Assembly (NCBI RefSeq): GCF_001541225.1
Contig: NZ_LMTS01000026.1
Location: forward strand, 220,410-282,190
Origin: Variovorax sp. WDL1
Lineage (GTDB): Bacteria; Pseudomonadota; Gammaproteobacteria; Burkholderiales; Burkholderiaceae_C
Length of the DNA: 61,781 bases
Direction of reading: 5' to 3'
Shown one piece after another: positions 13,841 through 22,756 of the stretch (positions are counted from its first letter, which is position 1; every line of letters starts with the position of its first letter). The position numbers were made by a program, and so were the translations under genes. The notes beneath the pieces are model-generated. The model did not search any database. It was not told the origin of the DNA and was given only the letters and a program-made list of their open reading frames with translations.

Positions 13841-16162
13841 GTGACGCTGGGGACCACAACGCCATTCCAATGGCTCAACTACAAACGCGCCTGGCTTGCA
13901 GCCGCAGCAGCGCTTGCTCTCAGTGCCTGCGGCGGCGGCGGTGGAGGCGGAGGCGGAGGCTTTATGTTTCCTGTAGCGGAGACGCCATCGCCTGCGGCGC
14001 CGGCAGAACCCGCTCCGACTCCTGAAAAGGAGTTCCGCGTTGGTGGAGAAGTGTCGGGCCTGAGCGGAACGCTTGTTCTGCACAACAACGGCGGCGACGC
14101 CATCAGCATCACCGCCAACGGCAGTTTCCAGTTCCCCAAGACCATCACAGCAGGCAACCCTTATGCCGTCACCGTGGCGGCGCAACCCCAGGGGCACCTG
14201 TGCTCCGTGAGCGCTGGCGAAGGCTCGGTAACCGCCGCAGTCACGGCTATCCGGGTGGTTTGCGCCGTCTCGACGTTCAACGTGGGCGGAAGCCTCAGCG
14301 GGCTGAGCGGCACCCTCGTGCTTCGCAACAACGGGGGCGACGAGCTGAACCTCAGCTCAAACGGTACCTTCCAATTTCCGACCGCCTTGGCTTACGGAAG
14401 CGCGTACGCGGTGACGGTCCGCACCCTGCCTACCGGGCAGGCCTGCACCGTCGCACTCGGCTCGGGGACGGTCCAGGGCACGGTCGGCGACGTAGCCATC
14501 AGCTGTGCGAACGTCCCGCCGCCGCCGGCGCCGAACAAGCCAGCGACCCCGACCGTCAGCTATGGCGTGAAGAGCTACATCCTTGCCTGGACGCCGGTAT
14601 CTGGCGCCACGTACTACAAGCTCGGCCAGAGCACCGTCACGCCGAGCTCGCTCACGCTGATGGCGGACAACCTCCTGTCAACAACGTTCAGCCTACTCAA
14701 TCTGCCCCTGCTCGAGCAGGTACCCACTGAGTTCGCGGTTCAAGCGTGCAATGCGAGTGGCTGCAGCCCCTTTTCGGACTCGGTGACGCCGGTGCCCAGC
14801 CTGGCCATCGGACACTTCAGAGCGCCGGTACCCGCGGGCAACACGAACTTCGGTCTTTCGGTTGCGGTTTCAGGTGACGGCAGCACGCTAGCGGTCGGTT
14901 CGAAGTTCTGGGTGACCAACACGGGCAAGGTCGACATCTACTCCCGCGTCGGTTCGAGCCAGTGGAAGTTCGAGGCCCGGGTGCTGGCGGACAACAATGA
15001 CCCAAACGACTACTTCGGCGCGTCGGTAGCGCTCTCCGAGGATGGCTCGACGTTGGCCGTGGGCGCTGAAGCCGAGGCGAGTTCGGGAACCGGAACAGGT
15101 GCGGACCCGAACAACGACTCGCTCCCCGGCACCGGGGCTGCCTATGTCTTCAAGCGCAGTGGCGCGACCTGGTCGCAACAGGCCTATCTCAAGCGCTCGG
15201 TCGCTGGGTACTCTTCCTTCGGGAGCGCCGTTTCCTTGTCAGCTGACGGGACGCGTCTGGCGGTCGCAGCTCCGGATGAATCGCTTGGCGTGGCCACACG
15301 GGAAGGGGCGGTCTACGTATTCGAGCAATCTGCCGGCGCCTGGTCACAGCAAACGCGGCTCGTTGCGTCGCATCCCCATTTCTTCGCGCATTTCGGCCAT
15401 GGTTTGGCGCTTTCGCCCGACGGGAGTACGCTGGCCATCGGTGAGTATGCGCACCCCAGCATCGCGGATGGCGACGAGACGAGCAATGCGGGCGTGATAT
15501 CTGGTGCGGTTCACGTCTATGCTGCCAACGGCTCGAGCTGGACGCGTACGTCCTTCCTGAAGTCGCCCACTCCCGCCCTGCCGACGGTCTTTGGCATCAC
15601 GGTTGCGCTCTCAGGTGACGGCAGTGTCCTTGCCGTCGGCGCCACGAACGAAAGTTCAGGCTGGAACAGCACGACTGGCTTTGACGGTACGGCGCCGCCA
15701 GCGCTCAATTCCGGTGCGGTCCACACCTACCGGCGCGCGCCCGGGGGCGCCTATGCACTCGAGACGACCCTCAAGCCTGCGGTCACGTACGCAAACCAGG
15801 GCATGGGGCAAAGCATCTCGCTTTCATACGATGGACTGCTCATGGCGGTGGGCATTGTCTTCGACCGCTCTACCGCAACTGGCATCAATGGCTCAGGGCC
15901 ACTGGATATGGTCGGTGGCACCACGGGTGCGGTGCAAACCTTCCACCACCGAACGGGTTTATGGAAGCTCGAGGATTTCGTCAAGGCCAGGCCAACTGCC
16001 CTGAGCGGTTCGGTGAGCGGCTTCGGCTGGGCCGTTTCCCTTTCACGCGAGGGCGGAACCTTGGCTGTAGGTGCCCCCAGTGAGACGAACGTGACCTCTG
16101 GCATCAATGGCGTTCCGACCGGACCCGCGACGGCCTACTCGGGTGCGGTCTACCTGTATTGA
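13841..16162 (+). CDS. FG-GAP beta-propeller lipoprotein
   Basis: A 773-residue lipoprotein; the start is the GTG at 13841 after AAAGGG, since no in-frame ATG follows soon. The lipobox LSAC with a long Gly run places the lipid anchor near residue 29, typical of Burkholderiales outer-membrane lipoproteins. Two tandem modules of about 80 residues follow (each with GLSGTLVL, NNGGD and a CxV-type end), then a fibronectin-like module (about 235-330). The C-terminal 440 residues have seven repeats of the form FGxSVALSxDGSTLAVGA, consistent with a seven-bladed FG-GAP propeller that may bind calcium or surface ligands. Surface adhesion or matrix binding is inferred from the domains only. Confidence 0.85.
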   Translation: MTLGTTTPFQWLNYKRAWLAAAAALALSACGGGGGGGGGGFMFPVAETPSPAAPAEPAPTPEKEFRVGGEVSGLSGTLVLHNNGGDAISITANGSFQFPKTITAGNPYAVTVAAQPQGHLCSVSAGEGSVTAAVTAIRVVCAVSTFNVGGSLSGLSGTLVLRNNGGDELNLSSNGTFQFPTALAYGSAYAVTVRTLPTGQACTVALGSGTVQGTVGDVAISCANVPPPPAPNKPATPTVSYGVKSYILAWTPVSGATYYKLGQSTVTPSSLTLMADNLLSTTFSLLNLPLLEQVPTEFAVQACNASGCSPFSDSVTPVPSLAIGHFRAPVPAGNTNFGLSVAVSGDGSTLAVGSKFWVTNTGKVDIYSRVGSSQWKFEARVLADNNDPNDYFGASVALSEDGSTLAVGAEAEASSGTGTGADPNNDSLPGTGAAYVFKRSGATWSQQAYLKRSVAGYSSFGSAVSLSADGTRLAVAAPDESLGVATREGAVYVFEQSAGAWSQQTRLVASHPHFFAHFGHGLALSPDGSTLAIGEYAHPSIADGDETSNAGVISGAVHVYAANGSSWTRTSFLKSPTPALPTVFGITVALSGDGSVLAVGATNESSGWNSTTGFDGTAPPALNSGAVHTYRRAPGGAYALETTLKPAVTYANQGMGQSISLSYDGLLMAVGIVFDRSTATGINGSGPLDMVGGTTGAVQTFHHRTGLWKLEDFVKARPTALSGSVSGFGWAVSLSREGGTLAVGAPSETNVTSGINGVPTGPATAYSGAVYLY

Positions 16163-16480
16163 CGCCTCCCGCTTCGGCCGAAGCAAAGTGCAGAACGTCA
16201 TCCTCGCCTGCTTCATTCCCTGCGCCAACGCCCGCCTCCCGGCCAAGGGCAGGTGGGTCGTGCAGAAAAGGCCTAAGGCCTGGCCCGATTCCTGGGCCGA
16301 TGGCATGCGACATCGCGCTCGAGGCGAACAGCCGATTCGAGCGCTTAAGCCAGCGGGAGCGTGCCGACCGTAGAGAAACGGCGGAGTGCGTTCAAAACGA
16401 CTTCCGGGTATGAGCAATAGAGCTACCAGGGACTGGCCTCGGACTGAGGAACGTCTTCAAAACAACATCGCGCCTGTCAA
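16163..16480. other. non-coding interval
   Basis: No gene supported. It contains the perfect palindrome GCTTCGGCCGAAGC just after the lipoprotein stop and a GGCCC/GGGCC hairpin near 16281-16300. Neither is followed by a clear T-run. The last 60 bp are AT-richer and probably hold the promoter of the acyltransferase gene. Confidence 0.4.
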
Positions 16481-17530
16481 ATGCAAATCGATAAATGGAG
16501 CGTGCTTGCGGGCCTGCGCTTTGTCCTGGCCTTCATCGTTGCAGTAAACCATCTGCCCGACTTTGTCCCGGTCGGGATTTGGGCGTTGGTTCCAAAATTC
16601 GGCGCCTTTGAAGCGGTGCTGGGCTTCCTGCTGATTAGTGGGTTTTCGATAGGCACCTCGTACCAGAAAGAGCCGAAAGCGTTCCTCCGGCGGCGCACTC
16701 TAAGAATCTATCCAATTTACATCGCCGCGCTCGCCCTGACTTGCGTCGTCTTCGCGATGGAGCACGGCACCATGCCGTCGGCCTGGTTGCTCGTGGCGAA
16801 CGTGCTCTTCCTGAATCAGATTGTGACCAGCGACTCGTTCGTCGGCCCTGCTTGGAGCCTGGCGCTGGAGTTCTGGCTTTACCTGCTCACGCCGCTACTC
16901 TTCAGCCTGAAGCCTTCGACCCTGCAGCTGCTGGCGCGCGTGTCGTTCGTCGCGTTCCTCGCGCACACCTGCGGTCGGACGCTGTTTCACTGGAACTACT
17001 ATTCGGGCGTGGGGTATGGCCTCAACCTCGTATTCCTGTCCTTCATCTGGCTGGCGGGATTCAGGCTTGCGCGAGAGCCGCAGCGCTACCAGCCCATACT
17101 GAATGAGGTAGGGTGGATGTTTGCGCTGCACATTCTCCTCGCCATATCCATCCAGTTCGCCTCGAGTTGGAAGCGAGACCAGGTCGACCAGTTCCTGCAC
17201 GTCGGCATCGACAGCTTCGCACTGCAGGCATTCACCTTGCTTGCCGTGCTCTGGACCTTTAAGCGAATTGCAAAATCCGTAGGCGCGCAATCGAGCGGCT
17301 CAGCGGCACTTCGGTTGCTTGGCGATATCTCCTACCCGCTCTACATCATCCACATCCCAGCGTTCTATTTCCTGAAGCAAAGCGGGTTTGACTCCCCTAT
17401 CCTGTACCTGGCAGCAGCCATCGTCGGCTCGTTCCTCCTATCTTGGGGCTTGGACAGGTATTCGCAGCAACGGCATCAGCGGTCCACCGGCAACGATTCG
17501 ACTGCGACACAGCCCCAGGGGAATTCATAG
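16481..17530 (+). CDS. acyltransferase 3 (OafA/YrhL-type) membrane protein
   Basis: A 349-residue polytopic protein with about ten transmembrane segments. The N-terminus LAGLRFVLAFIVAVNHLPDF has the Arg and His spacing typical of the first helix of acyltransferase 3 proteins, where His is needed for catalysis. FLRRRTLRIYPIYIAALALT follows, the conserved basic motif of the family. PAWSLALEFWLYLL is the usual Ser/Glu motif. These enzymes O-acylate sugars of surface polysaccharides or lipids in the inner membrane. The acceptor here is unknown; the neighbouring lipoprotein suggests an envelope role. Confidence 0.9.
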   Translation: MQIDKWSVLAGLRFVLAFIVAVNHLPDFVPVGIWALVPKFGAFEAVLGFLLISGFSIGTSYQKEPKAFLRRRTLRIYPIYIAALALTCVVFAMEHGTMPSAWLLVANVLFLNQIVTSDSFVGPAWSLALEFWLYLLTPLLFSLKPSTLQLLARVSFVAFLAHTCGRTLFHWNYYSGVGYGLNLVFLSFIWLAGFRLAREPQRYQPILNEVGWMFALHILLAISIQFASSWKRDQVDQFLHVGIDSFALQAFTLLAVLWTFKRIAKSVGAQSSGSAALRLLGDISYPLYIIHIPAFYFLKQSGFDSPILYLAAAIVGSFLLSWGLDRYSQQRHQRSTGNDSTATQPQGNS

Positions 17531-17555
17531 TCGCGGAGTGGCTTTGGCGCAAAAC

Positions 17556-17930
17556 CTAACGGCGCCGGTAGCGCGAATCCATTCTTTGATGGTAGCCAAC
17601 TGGTTCCCAGTCGTCGGAGCCCGCTCGCTTCATCGAAATGCGAAACGGAGCGCTTGACCCCGCTTGAAGGGGCCCCGTGGTGAACAACTCAAAATGGTCG
17701 CTGTCGTAACCCTGCTCTAGGGTGTACTTGTAGACCTCGGTTCGAGGTGCCCTGGCCGGACCGATGCACTGGGCCACCAGCGCTGCGGTTCCATCTTTAT
17801 ACACAGACAGAGTAGAGCAGCCGTCCACTGCTTCAAAGCGGCCACACACGGTGCAGTCGGCTGTGCAGGATTTCGGTAATAGCCCGAATAAAATCGCCCC
17901 TGCAAGGAACAACTTTAGAGCCTCAAACAT
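17556..17930 (-). CDS. small exported Cys-rich protein
   Basis: The ATG at 17930 is chosen because it begins a signal peptide (MFEALKLFLAGAILFGLLPK, cleavage near residue 23). The mature part has DCTVCGRFEAVDGCSTLSVY and later Cys, so disulfides are likely, then a beta-rich tail with basic C-terminus (SRYRRR). Length 124 residues. It is convergent with the acyltransferase gene, 25 bp apart. Upstream in-frame starts give an Arg-rich non-signal extension and are rejected. Family unknown. Confidence 0.6.
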   Translation of the reverse strand: MFEALKLFLAGAILFGLLPKSCTADCTVCGRFEAVDGCSTLSVYKDGTAALVAQCIGPARAPRTEVYKYTLEQGYDSDHFELFTTGPLQAGSSAPFRISMKRAGSDDWEPVGYHQRMDSRYRRR

Positions 17931-18228
17931 CGTGTTGCCGTGTGACTGCTTCCCATGGCAGAAGTCTACGTTGCCCCTTACTGTCATCCTTAAGCCGTTT
18001 GTCACGATTATTGGGGGCCGTTTGTCCTGCTGTGCTGGGCGCCAAGGGTCAGCCGGTGGCAAGCATATCGGCAACCCTTCCATGCCTTTTTTCCCCTGCG
18101 GTTTGGTCCGGGACCTCCGGGCGGCGCAGAAGGCTGCGCTCAAGCCCCTGCAGCCCGAACCCCGGCGCACTCGGGAATAGGAAAGCAGTTCTGTACACTC
18201 GCCAATCGGGAACGAGGAGAAGTCACCT

Positions 18229-18513
18229 ATGCGCTTTTTGAAGGCGAGTGCGATTGTTGCGACGGCCTTGGTACTTCACGGCTGCGCTATCAGCTCGAAA
18301 CCCATACCGGGTCCGAACGGGCGAACTGCATACACGGTCAAGTGCGGCAGCGCAGTTCTTCATGCTTGCTACGAGGAAGCCGCCAAGCTCTGCCCACAGG
18401 GCTACAGCCTCGTAGACCGGCAGGACGGGCCGAATGGAATCGTGACCCCGATGGGCGCCGGCGCCACGTTCGTGCGGGGACCGAACTCAATGTTCATTGA
18501 GTGCAAGAGCTGA
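18229..18513 (+). CDS. small lipoprotein
   Basis: The ATG at 18229 has GAGGAG 9 bases upstream. Residues 1-18 form a lipoprotein signal with lipobox LHGC (Cys19), followed by AISSKPIPGPNGRTAY. Position +2 is Ala, compatible with outer-membrane sorting. Three more Cys (KCGSAVLHACYEEAAKLC) probably form disulfides. The sequence resembles small Burkholderiales lipoproteins of unknown role. Confidence 0.8.
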   Translation: MRFLKASAIVATALVLHGCAISSKPIPGPNGRTAYTVKCGSAVLHACYEEAAKLCPQGYSLVDRQDGPNGIVTPMGAGATFVRGPNSMFIECKS

Positions 18514-18651
18514 ACCGAGTCGGGGCAATCGGCGCCAATGGTCTCACAGGGGACCTAGGCGCCCGCGTCTCGGTGCTCTGGCTCGATACAGTCGGCGCCC
18601 GCCGGACGCAATGCGTAGCGGGTCAGCCTGGCGCCGTTCCGCCACTTCCGT

Positions 18652-19863
18652 TCACTTCGAAGGGTCGTTGCCAGCCACCAGCACGACTGGCTTCCCGTCT
18701 TCAATCACCTGCTTGCCGTCGAAGATGCTCACTTCCATCTTTCCAACCGCAGGCAGGCTGAGCGAGATTCGGTCGCCGTCCTGGGAAAAAGTACCGCCGG
18801 GAGAGCAGGTTCCAAACTCAGGCGTCCACTTCGCTTGGTTGTTCTTCTCCAAGATGACGAAGAAGTAGAGCGTTTCACAGCTATTGCCGCGGCCACCGCT
18901 GCTCGCAAGGAGTACGGCATCCCGGCCCCCAGAAAGCGCGAACCGCCGGACGATGCTTTGCCATTGGGCGTCCTCGCCGGTAAACAGAGGCGCACCGCCC
19001 AACGTGACAGCTCGCTCCCCAGAAGGCAACTCAGTGACCTTGAGCTCCCCGGCGACGGTGCCGAGCGTCTTCGGCCCGTCTGCCTCGATTTGCCCCACGA
19101 CCTTGGTGCCAGCGGCGGGGTCTACAGTGGCAGCGGCCGCCGCCTGCGGCACTGCTGTCGTGACGGCCGGATTGGACGCGGGCACCGGGCCTTGAGCCGC
19201 CGCAGCGCTCTGAGCAGCGATGTACGGCGCTACGCTTGAGAATTTGAAGACAAGTTCGGGCGCCTCCAGCTTCCCGCGCAGGGTCACGCTCTGCTCAGCA
19301 AGGCAGTCCGCCTCGGTGCCGCGAAAGAACGAGCCGGAGAACACCGCATACTGACCCCTCTTCATCTGGGAGGCTGTTTGGAAAACCGGCGTGCCTGGCT
19401 CGATGAGTGTGCCGTGGAGCACGTCCGAGATGGCGTTGTTCCACGTCTTCACAGTGATGCCGGGGGCAATAGACAGCTCGAGAACTCCCTTTCCGTCACT
19501 GTTGGAGTCAATCTTCTCGACCTTGCCGACCCAGTTGCTTACAGCAAGCGAACGCATCTGTTGACAAATCAGCTTGTCGCGATTTGCCTTGGTGCCGCCT
19601 CGCTGCATGTCGTTCTCGGCGTCCTTCGACTCACGCTGAGCTCCGCTGATGACCCGAATGAGGTCTTCCTCCGCGGGCGGGAGCGTTACGACGGATTTCT
19701 TCGGGTCCTTAGCTTTTTCGCTGGAGGTTGTCGACGATGTGCTGGCGACCTTGGAGTCGTTCTTGCGTTCTCCCATGGAGGCCCCGACGACGACGACTGC
19801 GACCAAGGCCCAGAACCATAGGCGCTTGAAGAAGGGCTTCTTAGTTTTAGATTCCTCGCTCAT
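18652..19863 (-). CDS. membrane-anchored hypothetical protein
   Basis: The ATG at 19863 has AAGAGGAG upstream. The product is 403 residues: a basic cytosolic start (MSEESKTKKPFFKRL), one transmembrane segment (WFWALVAVVVVGASM, about 16-31), a Ser/Thr/Lys linker, then a folded region with VEKIDSNSDGKGVLELSIAP and WNNAISDVLHGTLIEPGTPV. An Ala-rich linker (about 240-265) precedes a final domain with CETLYFFVILEKNNQAKW and a C-terminal beta-rich end. The bulk would be periplasmic. I do not recognise a named family. Confidence 0.75.
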   Translation of the reverse strand: MSEESKTKKPFFKRLWFWALVAVVVVGASMGERKNDSKVASTSSTTSSEKAKDPKKSVVTLPPAEEDLIRVISGAQRESKDAENDMQRGGTKANRDKLICQQMRSLAVSNWVGKVEKIDSNSDGKGVLELSIAPGITVKTWNNAISDVLHGTLIEPGTPVFQTASQMKRGQYAVFSGSFFRGTEADCLAEQSVTLRGKLEAPELVFKFSSVAPYIAAQSAAAAQGPVPASNPAVTTAVPQAAAAATVDPAAGTKVVGQIEADGPKTLGTVAGELKVTELPSGERAVTLGGAPLFTGEDAQWQSIVRRFALSGGRDAVLLASSGGRGNSCETLYFFVILEKNNQAKWTPEFGTCSPGGTFSQDGDRISLSLPAVGKMEVSIFDGKQVIEDGKPVVLVAGNDPSK

Positions 19864-20057
19864 GGCACTCCTCTTGTTTTTCTCGAACACCTCAATGGAC
19901 GTTCAGAGCCGATTTGCCGGAACGAACCACTCGTCCCGGCCGCGGCAAGGCGAGTGTAGCCGGCCCGCATGCAGTGCGCCGTTACGCGTCTCACCTGGCA
20001 TCGCGCGGGTCCCCGCCCCGAATGGCAGCATGTGCGGCCGGCGCGGGAAGCCTTCAC

Positions 20058-20378
20058 CTAGCTTCCCCTGCAGCCGGCGAAAAGCCGGGCCACCCGGCTT
20101 GTTCGCACCTGCGCCGAGCTTCGACGTGCGGTCGCTACGACTTCAAGGGCCTGTGCGACCCGCTCAGCACGTTGGTCCACACCGGCCAGGCGTCGCCAGT
20201 CGCTCGCGACTCGCATCACCTCCATAGGGTTCATTGGCACCAACGAAATGTCGTCAGCGTCCCCAGATGGCTCAGGCACGAGGGCGCCTCGCGCGCGGCC
20301 ACGCTGCGACATGTCGTTGAGGAATGCGTCCACGAAAGACCTTGTGGCGACCAGATGCGAGGTGATTGTTCGGTCCAT
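20058..20378 (-). CDS. small hypothetical protein, 106 aa
   Basis: The start at ATG 20378 (MDRTITSHLVATRSFVDAFL) is taken because the upstream extension is Pro/His/Arg-rich and lacks a ribosome site. The protein is helical and Arg-rich, with MNPMEVMRVASDWRRLAGVD in the middle and a basic C-terminus. Possibly DNA- or RNA-associated by charge, but no motif supports a function. Confidence 0.5.
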   Translation of the reverse strand: MDRTITSHLVATRSFVDAFLNDMSQRGRARGALVPEPSGDADDISLVPMNPMEVMRVASDWRRLAGVDQRAERVAQALEVVATARRSSAQVRTSRVARLFAGCRGS

Positions 20379-20660
20379 GGCCGGATTCTGGCCAACGTGC
20401 CTTTGTCGCGCACGGTCCGAATGGACTGGTTGCGCGCCCGCACCCTCATTATTCCGTGAAATAAGTCCCGGTCTCCGCCAAGCGGCATGGTGAACTTCAC
20501 AGCCGCCGGGTGGCGACATCGATTCCCTTGCGCACGCGGCGCAGCGCCTCGAGCAGAGCTGACGGGCTTAGCAAGCCTTCTACGCACACGCCTGCCACCG
20601 GCGAAAAGGCCTACGGACCTGAGAAATCTGCTATTTACCGCGACTTGCCCGCAAAAACAT

Positions 20661-21320
20661 CTACACGCACTTGCTGGAGGATTCGCGAAGAAGTGACCGG
20701 ATTGCGTCCGCCTCATCGACCTTCTGTGCCTCATATTTGCCATATGCGGAGAAGTGCGTATGGCTGTAGACAGTCTTCGTTTCTTGACGATATAGGATGT
20801 CGAGCGGTCCAAATTGGCCCAGCGGTCGCTTTTCCAGCCATCGGAAGCGCTTCGTGGCATGCATCAGGCGAGCCACCTTTTTCGACACGAAGACGTGCTC
20901 TGCGTCGCCATCCAGGACATAGTCGCTGAGCTTGGATAGATGGGCGTCGTCTAAGTCTGCTCGCACGAGGCGACTTCGCCCGACCGTAGGAATGTGCAGT
21001 AACTCTATGAATGCGACTTGGCTCGCATGCTCCGGCGTAAAGCCGATGCGGGCGAAGCTGCTGTGATAGAAGCGGCCGTCTCCTCGGTATGGGTACTGCT
21101 CTAGTAAAAACGGATGATGCCGTTGGTGACTGCGCCAGAAGGCGACTCCGTCTTCGTGGTACTCCCGCAGCTTCTTGAAGATTGGCTCGTCTTCTACTTC
21201 TGCGTGATAGTTCGCGTCGAGGCCAATGAACAGGAATTTTGCGCTTTTTGGATTTGCCCCTTGGTAAGGCTTATCGCGGAATAGCGCATTCAGAACTTGG
21301 CTGGGATGCTCGATGAACAT
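20661..21320 (-). CDS. hypothetical protein, possible UDG-like fold
   Basis: A 219-residue soluble protein. Near residue 29 it has FLFIGLDANYHAEVEDEPIF and near the C-terminus VYSHTHFSAYGKYEA. The first resembles motif A (GxDPY-type) and the second the His-containing motif B of the uracil-DNA-glycosylase superfamily, in the right order and spacing. Substitutions in both motifs make activity uncertain. RFYHSSFARIGFTPEHASQV in between is conserved-looking. If correct it would be a divergent base-excision or nucleotide-binding member. GC content is lower than neighbours, consistent with separate acquisition. Confidence 0.6.
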   Translation of the reverse strand: MFIEHPSQVLNALFRDKPYQGANPKSAKFLFIGLDANYHAEVEDEPIFKKLREYHEDGVAFWRSHQRHHPFLLEQYPYRGDGRFYHSSFARIGFTPEHASQVAFIELLHIPTVGRSRLVRADLDDAHLSKLSDYVLDGDAEHVFVSKKVARLMHATKRFRWLEKRPLGQFGPLDILYRQETKTVYSHTHFSAYGKYEAQKVDEADAIRSLLRESSSKCV

Positions 21321-21459
21321 GGACGCCTCGAGTGGTCGATTAGACGTTGAAGGTTACCCCACAAGACATCGTGCCGGCGGGCAATCGAGCACGGTCCCAC
21401 TGCTCCATGCAGCGCCATGGCATCGTCGGCCCTAACGTTCAGCCTCCAGCGGGCATGGG

Positions 21460-21894
21460 TCAGGCCGCCATAGCAAGACCCTCATCGAGCAGAGCGCCGT
21501 CAGTACTGGACACATCCGTCTCGACCCGTTGCTTGGCTCGCGGGCCTGCAGGCTGCGCCACCTGGATTACCACTGGGGCGACGAGCGCTCGCTCGGCACT
21601 CGTGGCCGCCTTCTGGGCGTAGTCCACACCCGCGGTCGCTGCAATCGCACGCAGGTCAAGCGCAGCGGACGTGAGGGCTTCCTGCTGGCTGGAGAGAGCC
21701 TGTGCAATGGCAGCAATGAGGAGGTTGCGGGCGTGCGCGGCATGGGCGTTGTATTCGGGCGCGCCCCTGACGTGGCGAATGTCCGCATACGAGTCGGCCA
21801 GCGCGAGCAGGTTGCGCGCGATGCTCGAAGTGCGCGCATCGGCCGCGGCGGCGAGGTCCTTCACGCTCCGGAGGGCAATGGTGTCGGTGCTCAC
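21460..21894 (-). CDS. hypothetical protein of a two-member local family
   Basis: A GTG start at 21894 with AAGGAG 5 bases upstream gives MSTDTIALRSVKDLAAAADA. The core ALADSYADIRHVRGAPEYNA followed by HAAHARNLLIAAIAQAL is shared with the product of 38555-38833 (VDTYADTRHSCGAPEYNARA). The protein is almost entirely helical and Ala-rich, cytosolic. The motif DxYADxRHxxGAPEYNAxAAxAR does not belong to a family I know. Confidence 0.65.
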   Translation of the reverse strand: MSTDTIALRSVKDLAAAADARTSSIARNLLALADSYADIRHVRGAPEYNAHAAHARNLLIAAIAQALSSQQEALTSAALDLRAIAATAGVDYAQKAATSAERALVAPVVIQVAQPAGPRAKQRVETDVSSTDGALLDEGLAMAA

Positions 21895-22201
21895 AAGAAC
21901 TCCTTTTCTTCTGGGTCAGGTCTCAGGCCTGGAGGCGCGCCATCCGAGTCGGCCAAGACGCCGGGGTCGCTCGGTCGACGAGATGGGGCGGGGCCGGTCG
22001 GGGTGCGCCGTCTTAAAACGGGCACCCTGGTGCCAAGTGTTCGCCTTATAGGTCCGGCGTGTCCACCGATTTTAGCAGCCAGCGGTCGGGGCTTGCAATT
22101 TAAATCGCTTAGCGGGAAAACGGAGCTGACTTATAGCCAGAAAATGGGGGTGTCCCGCGGTGCCTGTGCACGCATGACCCGACCCTGTTGGGCCCAAGCA
22201 G
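21895..22201. other. regulatory interval without gene
   Basis: No coding frame is supported. It holds the dyad at 22002-22034, ATTTTAG near 22071, and TATAGG and TATAAG-like elements that may promote the 21460-21894 gene. Confidence 0.4.
22002..22034. promoter_or_regulatory. stacked inverted repeats
   Basis: GGTGC-G-CCGT pairs with ACGGGCACC around a CTTAAA centre (22002-22026), and GGCACC CT GGTGCC (22021-22034) is a second palindrome sharing an arm. It lies upstream of the GTG at 21894. Confidence 0.4.
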
Positions 22202-22231
22202 AAATGCGCCACCGATGAAGGTGGCGCATTT
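22202..22231. terminator. bidirectional hairpin terminator
   Basis: A 12-bp perfect stem AAATGCGCCACC / GGTGGCGCATTT with a 6-base loop, downstream of the 22245-22541 gene. The T-rich stem ends serve as short U-tracts. Confidence 0.75.
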
Positions 22232-22244
22232 GAATGGTGGATTG

Positions 22245-22541
22245 CTACTGGGCAGCCATGGCCGCTCCTACGGCACCGCGTGCGGCAGCGTCCCGGACTT
22301 GACCCGGGGGCCGGGAAGGTTCCGCCTGGTCGATGGCCGGCGGGAGTTCGCGTTCGCGCCTCTCGCACTCCCGAATGGCGCGCGGCAGCCCCAGGTTGGG
22401 GCATTGCTCGGTCGCGCGGCCGATGCTCGCGACGCGGGTCGAGTGCGTCAGGCCTGTCTGGTACACCTCGAAGCCTTTCCGGCCGACGTCGAGAACCCAG
22501 AAGTTGGCAGTTTCGTGCTTGATTTGGTTTAGTTGGTACAT
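22245..22541 (-). CDS. small hypothetical protein, 98 aa
   Basis: The ATG at 22541 gives MYQLNQIKHETANFWVLDVG, a compact beta-like start, followed by a charged helical part (PRAIRECERRERELPPAIDQ) and an Ala-rich tail. The first 40 residues (FWVLDVGRKGFEVYQTGLTH) look like a small beta-sheet domain. Terminator directly downstream; divergent from the giant repeat-protein gene, with which it shares an AT-rich upstream region. No family recognised. Confidence 0.65.
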   Translation of the reverse strand: MYQLNQIKHETANFWVLDVGRKGFEVYQTGLTHSTRVASIGRATEQCPNLGLPRAIRECERRERELPPAIDQAEPSRPPGQVRDAAARGAVGAAMAAQ

Positions 22542-22660
22542 GTTGCAGGCTTGCGTGGAGTTGATGGCCTGCGTTGTGTAGCCACGCGCGAGCCCGAGCC
22601 GCGTTTCCCCATGAGGCTAGAGCGGGAGCCGCCCTATATCCACGCCCCAAAGACCTTGGG

Positions 22661-22734
22661 TTTTAGGCGCTGGCGAGCTAAAAGGTGATTCGCTACACCT
22701 TCGAATACGCCTAAATACGGGCAATTTTCGCCCG
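22661..22734. promoter_or_regulatory. TTTTAG/CTAAAA dyad and hairpin before giant gene
   Basis: TTTTAG (22661-22666) and CTAAAA (22678-22683) form an inverted pair. CGGGC AATTTTC GCCCG (22718-22734) is a hairpin 23 bases before the start codon of the repeat-protein gene and could affect the leader transcript. Confidence 0.4.
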
Positions 22735-22756
22735 CACCCTTGACGAGTTCCGACCC

